A DNA stretch of 64,000 nt from an uncultured Pelagibacteraceae bacterium. GTDB lineage: Bacteria; Pseudomonadota; Alphaproteobacteria; Pelagibacterales; Pelagibacteraceae. Positions 58,794 through 64,000 of this stretch are shown here, piece by piece. Location: contig CACDZM010000003.1 in NCBI GenBank assembly GCA_902557215.1, forward strand, positions 1 through 64,000. The letters are read 5' to 3'. Under the pieces are notes generated by a model. That model searched no databases, had not been told where the DNA came from, and saw only the letters and a list, made by a program, of their open reading frames with translations. How positions within the stretch are numbered: the stretch's first letter is position 1; every line of letters begins with the position of its first letter. A program made the position numbers and the translations under genes.

Positions 58794-59216
58794 CTATAAA
58801 TTGGCAGCATCTTTAGCAAGTAAATCTACTTCATTATTTAATTCATCTGTTGAATGGGCTTTTACCCAGTTCCAACTTATTTCAAAATCATTATTTAATA
58901 GATCTAATTCTGTCCAAAGTGCTTTATTGCTTACTTCTTTTTTGTTTGCTGTTTTCCATCCATTTTTTTTCCAATTGTGTATCCACTCTGTTATTCCAGA
59001 TTTAACATATTTAGAGTCAGTAAAAATTTGAACTTTGCTTCCTTTTGGAATTTTTTTGAGGGCATTTATAGGTGCTAATAATTCCATCTGATTATTTGTA
59101 GTTTCTTTTTTACTTCCTTTTATTTTAGTTTTTTTACCCTCATTTAATATTATCGCTGCCCAACCACCTTTACCTGGATTTCCAATACATGAACCGTCAG
59201 TGTAGATTTTGATCAT
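58794..59216 (-). CDS. rnhA: Ribonuclease HI
   Basis: Degrades RNA in RNA:DNA hybrids. The start MIKIYTDGSCIGNPGKGGWA supplies the first catalytic aspartate, then an ExxA-type NNQMELLAPINAL and FTDSKYV, and a C-terminal aspartate in NNEVDLLAKDAA. 140 residues. Follows thrB by 3 bases on the same strand. Confidence 0.96.
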   Translation of the reverse strand: MIKIYTDGSCIGNPGKGGWAAIILNEGKKTKIKGSKKETTNNQMELLAPINALKKIPKGSKVQIFTDSKYVKSGITEWIHNWKKNGWKTANKKEVSNKALWTELDLLNNDFEISWNWVKAHSTDELNNEVDLLAKDAANL

Positions 59217-59219
59217 AAA

Positions 59220-60182
59220 TTATAAATAATCTTTATAAGTTTTTAGTTTGTTATGTGTTACTAATTTTTGATAATATTCTCCAGGATTTTTAATTTTAAT
59301 AAGTGCTGTCTTTGGTGTGTTTGTATAGTCGTAAAGCCTAGTGAGAAAATATCTTAATGCAGCACCTCGACATAGAATATTCAATGAATTTTTTTCTTTG
59401 CTAGAAAGTTTTTTTATTTTTTCGTAGCCCTTAATAAGATTCTTCACTTTTTTTTTATTGAGATAAAATTTTGAATCGATTTGATCAAAGCATAATGCAT
59501 TAACGCATATAGCTATTTCATACATGAAATAGTCATTAGCCGCAAAATAAAAGTCAATAATTCCAGATAGCTCATCATCTTTGAAAAAAATATTATCAAT
59601 AAATAAATCCCCATGAATAATCCCACTGGGTAAGTCTTTAGGCCATTTTTTATTTATATACTTTAGGTTAATATGTAAAAATTTTTCAAGGTTATTAAAT
59701 TCTCTTGATTTGAACTTAATCTTTTTAACTAATGGTTTAAGTTTTTTTATACCCATTGAATTAACTCTGTAAAGTCTCATTTTTTTTGTATACATATGAA
59801 TTTGTGCAATTAACCTTCCTACTTCATAACAATTTTTGGGAGTTAATTTTTTTTTATCTTTTCCTTTCAAAAATGAGACAATACACGCTGTTTTATTCTG
59901 AATATTAATTAAAAATTTTCCATTTTTATTCTTTAAAGGCCTTGGACAATTTACACCTAGAGAACTTAATCGATCCATTAAATTAATAAAAAAAGGTATT
60001 TCTTTTTTTAAAACTCTTTTTTCGAAAATTGTAAGAATAAATTTGCTATTTTTTGATTTTAATAAATAATTTGTGTTTTCAATTCCTTTCTTAATACCCT
60101 TGAAACTCTTGAAATTTTCAATATTGAATTTTTTATTGATTATGGAAATATCATTTTTACTGATCTTAGTATAAACAGCCAT
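59220..60182 (-). CDS. thrB: Homoserine kinase (ThrB, choline-kinase-like)
   Basis: Phosphorylates homoserine for ThrC. APH/choline-kinase fold, 320 residues, with FKGIKKGIENTNYLL at the N-terminus and catalytic HGDLFIDNIFFKD followed by SGIIDFYFA. This is the alphaproteobacterial-type ThrB, unrelated to E. coli GHMP ThrB. One base before the ispH stop. Confidence 0.94.
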   Translation of the reverse strand: MAVYTKISKNDISIINKKFNIENFKSFKGIKKGIENTNYLLKSKNSKFILTIFEKRVLKKEIPFFINLMDRLSSLGVNCPRPLKNKNGKFLINIQNKTACIVSFLKGKDKKKLTPKNCYEVGRLIAQIHMYTKKMRLYRVNSMGIKKLKPLVKKIKFKSREFNNLEKFLHINLKYINKKWPKDLPSGIIHGDLFIDNIFFKDDELSGIIDFYFAANDYFMYEIAICVNALCFDQIDSKFYLNKKKVKNLIKGYEKIKKLSSKEKNSLNILCRGAALRYFLTRLYDYTNTPKTALIKIKNPGEYYQKLVTHNKLKTYKDYL

Positions 60183-61127
60183 TTAATTTAATTTTCTAGG
60201 AACTTTAAAAACAACGTTTTCTTTTATAATTTCAACCTCATTAATTGAGACTGTAAATTTCTTCTTTAAGTCTTTTATAAAATTTTCTACAAGTATTTCA
60301 GGCGCAGATGCACCAGAGGAAATTCCTATTGTATTCGAATTTTCAATTAAATCATAAGGTATTTTGCTTTGTGAATGAATTAATTGCGCATTATCACATC
60401 CAGACTTTTTAGCTACCTCAACTAATCTTACTGAATTTGAAGAATTTCTACTTCCTATAACAAAAAATAAATCACAGTTTTTTGCAATATTTTTAACTGC
60501 CACTTGCCTATTTGTTGTTGCATAGCAGATGTCCTCTTTATTCGGTTCCTTAATTTTTGGAAATCTTTTTTTTAAAATATTTATTATATTTTTAGTATCG
60601 TCGACTGATAATGTGGTTTGCGTGACAAAAGCCAAATTATTTTCGCTATTAAACTTAAAATTTCTAGCCTCATACTCATTTTGAATTAAATCGATTGATC
60701 CCTTTGGCAATTGACCCATTGTACCAATAACTTCCGGATGATTTTGATGACCAATTAAAATTAAATGGTAACCAGATTTGTTAAGATTTTCAGCCTCTCG
60801 ATGAACTTTAGAAACAAGAGGACAAGTTGCATCAATGTATGTCATATTATATTTTTCAGCATCTAAAGGAATTTTTTTTGGAACTCCATGAGCTGAAAAG
60901 ATGACAGGTCTTGTTTTATCGTCAATTTCTTCAAGTTCCTCTACAAATATTGCGCCTTTCTTTTTTAAATCGTCCACAACAAATTTATTATGAACTATTT
61001 CGTGTCTAACATAGACTGGCGGTCCGTATTTAAATAAAGTTTTTTCCACAATTTCAATTGCTCTTTCAACACCAGCACAAAAACCTCGAGGTGCTGATAA
61101 CAAAATTTTAATCTCTTTATTTTTCAT
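60183..61127 (-). CDS. ispH: 4-hydroxy-3-methylbut-2-enyl diphosphate reductase
   Basis: Last enzyme of the MEP pathway, giving IPP and DMAPP. 4Fe-4S enzyme with cysteines in APRGFCAGVERA, DATCPLVSKVH and SGCDNA-like regions; GSRNSSNSVRL and SSGASAPE are diagnostic. Track starts at TTG 61136; ATG 61127 (MKNKEIKIL) is preferred and overlaps blh by 11 bases. Directly downstream of carotenoid genes, which it supplies with precursor. Confidence 0.96.
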   Translation of the reverse strand: MKNKEIKILLSAPRGFCAGVERAIEIVEKTLFKYGPPVYVRHEIVHNKFVVDDLKKKGAIFVEELEEIDDKTRPVIFSAHGVPKKIPLDAEKYNMTYIDATCPLVSKVHREAENLNKSGYHLILIGHQNHPEVIGTMGQLPKGSIDLIQNEYEARNFKFNSENNLAFVTQTTLSVDDTKNIINILKKRFPKIKEPNKEDICYATTNRQVAVKNIAKNCDLFFVIGSRNSSNSVRLVEVAKKSGCDNAQLIHSQSKIPYDLIENSNTIGISSGASAPEILVENFIKDLKKKFTVSINEVEIIKENVVFKVPRKLN

Positions 61128-62052
61128 TTTTATCAATTAAATACTCTAGCAATATATGCGGAAAGGTTAGAGAAGCCAAACCTATAAATATTAATTTTAG
61201 AACTGAACTATCAAAACTATAATTTTTATTTAAAAAATACATTATAATAAAACAGAATATTGCAGTGAGAATTGTTAAGGGAAGAGCTTTTCTAAAAAAG
61301 ATAAAAAAACCATTTTTTAAATTTTCCTCATCAAGCTCAATTATTAATGAAATACTATGTCGAATTGAATGAAGAAAACAAAAATAAATTGTAAATGCTA
61401 TTAAAGGAGTAAAGTAATAATTTATAATTATTATTGAAAAATAATCTAAAAATATCGTAAATTTTTTTAATTCAAAATTTTTAACAAACAAAAAAACACT
61501 TGATAACGAGCTTATAAATATTCCAAAATTCAGGAGTTTGATATTTTCGATTAGAGCTAAACTTGAGTAAAAAGTTTCATTTTTAATTAATAATAATTTA
61601 AAAATAGATATTGTCTCATCGAAATGAAATATTAGTGGCGCTAAAATAACTAGTGATCCTTTAAATAAAAATAAAAATTGTTCGATATATGAATTTTTCT
61701 TTATTAAGAACTGAGTGTCTTCTTTGCCAAAATGATAAGAAGCAACAATTAAAAAAATTATTAAAGCTGTAGCTGGAAATAATATCCAAAACAATGTTAT
61801 CGAAATAGCAAATAGAAGATATGTAAAATAAAAAATCGAAATATTATTTAAATTGAAACTTTTAAGAAGTTTTTTACCTTTTATGTGATCTAAGGAGCCG
61901 TGAGACACTCCTATTAAAAGAATAAGCAATAAGCAAATTATCGGAGATATAATTGAAATATCAACCTTAAAAAATACTAATGAAAAAATATTACACAATA
62001 AAAAAAATATAAAAGAGTGATTAAAATAAATTTTTTTAATTTTATTATTCAT
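61117..62052 (-). CDS. blh: Brp/Blh-type beta-carotene 15,15'-dioxygenase
   Basis: Membrane iron enzyme that cuts beta-carotene into two retinals, the rhodopsin chromophore. 311 residues with about eight helices. Family histidines are seen in GVSHGSLDHIKG, VASYHFGKEDTQF and FCFLHSIRHS. Overlaps crtY by 1 base, so they are coupled. Confidence 0.92.
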   Translation of the reverse strand: MNNKIKKIYFNHSFIFFLLCNIFSLVFFKVDISIISPIICLLLILLIGVSHGSLDHIKGKKLLKSFNLNNISIFYFTYLLFAISITLFWILFPATALIIFLIVASYHFGKEDTQFLIKKNSYIEQFLFLFKGSLVILAPLIFHFDETISIFKLLLIKNETFYSSLALIENIKLLNFGIFISSLSSVFLFVKNFELKKFTIFLDYFSIIIINYYFTPLIAFTIYFCFLHSIRHSISLIIELDEENLKNGFFIFFRKALPLTILTAIFCFIIMYFLNKNYSFDSSVLKLIFIGLASLTFPHILLEYLIDKNEK

Positions 62053-63119
62053 CAGTAAAACAAAGCCTTTATAAAAGTTAATTTTGGCATTTTCAGAATT
62101 ATATTTAAATCATCCCAAAAATTACTTTTATTTGATAAAAATTTTATAACAGTCTTTGGTGAGGCCTTAAACATATCAAAGAATATAATTGACATCTTTT
62201 CTGGATGCTTATCTAGAACACGTAAAAAAATATCGTCTAAAAATTGATATTTTTTACTGATTTTAAAACGCTTAGAATTAGAAATATTCTCAATATTTTC
62301 TCTAATATATTTACTGTGTTCTTGAATGTTTAAAAAAGTATAACCAGTACTTAATCTTGTCATTCCGCCAGCAGTTCCAATATTTATTTTATTTTTTTCT
62401 TTTTTGTCTATCGGATAGAATAAGGGGATCGCACCCTCTTCTTTATAAGTAATTGTGTAATCTTTTATTTTCAGATGCTTATCAATATAATCTTTAATTT
62501 GTTTATCATAATCCTTTTGAGAATTATCGTTCATTCTAGATAGCCAAGTTGTCTCAACTAAAGCTTTATTTTTGGAGTAAGGAAGTGTGTAAAAAAAATG
62601 CACACTTTCTCTTTGTTCACAGTCAAAATCCATAAGATTAAAAATTTTCTCATCAAAAACATTTTTTTTTGTCTCAATTTCCAAACCACAAAAATGTTGC
62701 CATAGGTTAAAATGTTTTTTTTGAATATTTGGAACACTATTAAAAATGAATGAATTTTTAGTATTTATTTCGTTTATGTTTTTTAAGAAAGAAATATTTT
62801 TATTTTTTTTTAATTTGTTATTTATTTTTTTATAAAATAAACCACTATCTATACTTTGATAAGGGTAATTTTTGCATTCAAGATGATTTGTCTTACCTGG
62901 TATATTGATTGAAAAATGTTCCCAACTTTGTTTAACACAATCATCAAAATTATGAGAAGCTACTTTCCAAAAAGACCACGTTTTATCTCTTTTATATTCT
63001 ACTCTTGGTTCAATAATAGCCAACGTTTTATCTATTAATTTTTCATGAACTTCTAACTCATAAGCAAGTGATAAACCAGCACAACCACCACCAACGATGA
63101 TATAGTCAAATTCTCTCAT
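62052..63119 (-). CDS. crtY: Lycopene beta-cyclase CrtY
   Basis: Cyclises lycopene to beta-carotene. FAD-binding Rossmann start FDYIIVGGGCAGLSLAYEL at residues 4-22. The motifs DKTWSFW and EGAIPLFYPIDK (near the middle) and GTAGGMTRLSTGYTF match bacterial CrtY. 355 residues, slightly short. Overlaps crtB by 14 bases. Confidence 0.93.
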   Translation of the reverse strand: MREFDYIIVGGGCAGLSLAYELEVHEKLIDKTLAIIEPRVEYKRDKTWSFWKVASHNFDDCVKQSWEHFSINIPGKTNHLECKNYPYQSIDSGLFYKKINNKLKKNKNISFLKNINEINTKNSFIFNSVPNIQKKHFNLWQHFCGLEIETKKNVFDEKIFNLMDFDCEQRESVHFFYTLPYSKNKALVETTWLSRMNDNSQKDYDKQIKDYIDKHLKIKDYTITYKEEGAIPLFYPIDKKEKNKINIGTAGGMTRLSTGYTFLNIQEHSKYIRENIENISNSKRFKISKKYQFLDDIFLRVLDKHPEKMSIIFFDMFKASPKTVIKFLSNKSNFWDDLNIILKMPKLTFIKALFY

Positions 63120-63957
63120 TTATATTAATTTCTTCATTAATCAAAATATGATTATGTCTTACCTGATCATCTTTTTTATGTATTAAAGACAGTTGAATTA
63201 AGTCCAAAATTGAAAGAAAAGTTTCGAGACCTTTTTCCAAATTTGAAACATATATCTTTCCTGCATTTTGATAGTTTTCTAAGTTTTTTTTATCCAATAT
63301 CTTATGACCAATTTTTCTGTAAATTCTTCTTGCGACTAAAATAGAAAAACGAAAGCTGAAAGGTATATCCTTAATCGAATAAAATGAATTTTCATAAAAA
63401 GTATCGGCAAGATTGATAGTTGATGAAATTACTCCAAAATCCTTATCTATATAAAAACGATTATTTTTTGAGTCCTCGATTACATCTCTTGATATATTAG
63501 TAAGCTGCATCGCAATCCCAAGATCAATAGCTGATCTAAGCGAACTTTTTTTATTAACTTTTAAAATTTTTGCCATCATTAATCCAACTGTTCCAGCTAC
63601 TCTATATGAGTAAATTAACAAATCTTTTTTTGAGTCTAATTTAACTTCATCCTTGATATCTGATTTAATTCCGATTAATAAATCTTGAACAACTTTTAAA
63701 GATATATTGAACTCTTTTATAAGATCCCACATATTTTTGATAACTGGGTTATTCAATTTTTTTTTTTTAAAATCGTCCTCAAACTGACTGAATTTCTTTT
63801 CTTTATTTTCTAATTCTTCATGATCATCTGCAATGTTATCTGCTACTCTACAAAAATCGTATAAAGCTGAGCATTTTTTTAATGTTTCTTTCGGTAAAAA
63901 AAAACCAGCCCAACTAAATGATTTAGCATAAACAGACAAATAACTTTTGCTAGACAT
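63106..63957 (-). CDS. crtB: Phytoene synthase CrtB
   Basis: Joins two geranylgeranyl diphosphates into 15-cis phytoene. The two aspartate-rich motifs are DNIADDHEE and, in the second half, NISRDVIED; YAKSFSWAGFFLP is the conserved start. 283 residues, a normal length. A run of 12 thymines on the plus strand (63757-63768) encodes four lysines. Start overlaps the upstream crtI stop by 1 base. Confidence 0.94.
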   Translation of the reverse strand: MSSKSYLSVYAKSFSWAGFFLPKETLKKCSALYDFCRVADNIADDHEELENKEKKFSQFEDDFKKKKLNNPVIKNMWDLIKEFNISLKVVQDLLIGIKSDIKDEVKLDSKKDLLIYSYRVAGTVGLMMAKILKVNKKSSLRSAIDLGIAMQLTNISRDVIEDSKNNRFYIDKDFGVISSTINLADTFYENSFYSIKDIPFSFRFSILVARRIYRKIGHKILDKKNLENYQNAGKIYVSNLEKGLETFLSILDLIQLSLIHKKDDQVRHNHILINEEININERI

Positions 63958-64000
63958 TATAAAATTCTATCTAAAACTTTTGCAGATGAAAGCACCCCCG
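63957..64000 (-). CDS. crtI: Phytoene desaturase CrtI, C-terminal 14 residues only (truncated by window edge)
   Basis: The minus-strand frame entering from the window edge reads GVLSSAKVLDRIL and then TAA. This ending is typical of the C-terminus of CrtI-type desaturases. The order crtI-crtB-crtY-blh would complete the path from GGPP to retinal. Only 44 bases are visible, so the identity rests on this short end and the neighbours. Confidence 0.6.
   Translation of the reverse strand, partial: GVLSSAKVLDRIL

Overview
This window looks like a core-genome segment of a SAR11-type alphaproteobacterium (Pelagibacterales, Candidatus Pelagibacter-like). The DNA is very AT-rich, coding density is extreme (longest gene-free gap about 127 bases), starts and stops often overlap by 1-20 bases, and the operons are alphaproteobacterial. 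Examples are ahcY next to tsaE-amgK-murU, ctaC-ctaD-ctaB-small ORF-ctaG-ctaE-SURF1, and a lycopene cyclase/Blh retinal pathway. I saw no rRNA, tRNA, insertion sequence, prophage, integrase or CRISPR array. Assignment to SAR11 is by inference from gene content and style, not from a marker search.

Layout. 1-5.6 kb: sensor kinase tail, ahcY, tsaE, amgK/murU-like cell-wall recycling pair, gpmA, a VanZ-like protein and a transglycosylase-like lipoprotein. 5.6-10.9 kb: RND efflux pump with its adaptor, sulfurtransferase and msrA. 10.9-15.1 kb: EamA exporter, AlkA-type glycosylase, DUF1330, and a convergent purine-salvage pair (phosphoribosyltransferase and NCS2 permease) sharing a strong terminator, then a small lipoprotein. 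15.1-20.1 kb: Hsp20 with a sigma-32 type promoter and a ROSE-like RNA thermometer, oligopeptidase B, a membrane J-domain protein, a GT9 glycosyltransferase and a DapA-superfamily aldolase. 20.1-30.4 kb: cyclopropane fatty acid synthase, an extremely lysine-rich coiled-coil protein, TldD/TldE, a renalase-like oxidoreductase, small membrane/periplasmic proteins, TypA and an unlisted 38-residue basic protein. 30.4-41.8 kb: FkbM-like methyltransferase, GroEL/GroES with a sigma-32 type promoter, HAD phosphatase, ribF-ileS-lspA-DUF3035-pgi, rsmD and purD. 41.8-47.5 kb: lipid A/Kdo block (lauroyl acyltransferase, lpxK, waaA, msbA) with ubiA. 47.5-51.4 kb: quinone reductase, pirin, a CDGSH protein with a degenerate second site, haloacid dehalogenase, rsmE. 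51.4-58.8 kb: aa3 cytochrome oxidase operon, then thrC and a peroxiredoxin. 58.8-64 kb: minus-strand series crtI (end only), crtB, crtY, blh, ispH, thrB, rnhA.

The genes combine into a few themes: aerobic respiration (oxidase, heme O synthase, ubiquinone prenylation), outer-membrane assembly (Kdo-lipid A, flippase, peptidoglycan recycling), retinal supply for a rhodopsin that lies outside the window (ispH to Blh), heat and oxidative stress response (Hsp20, GroESL, MsrA, peroxiredoxin), and threonine synthesis (ThrB, ThrC).

The best non-routine signals are the promoter plus thermometer in front of hsp20, two small genes absent from the ORF track, the lysine-rich coiled-coil protein, and the repeated exact 4-base tail-to-tail overlaps of convergent genes. 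I did not find a clearly new multi-gene defence or mobile system.
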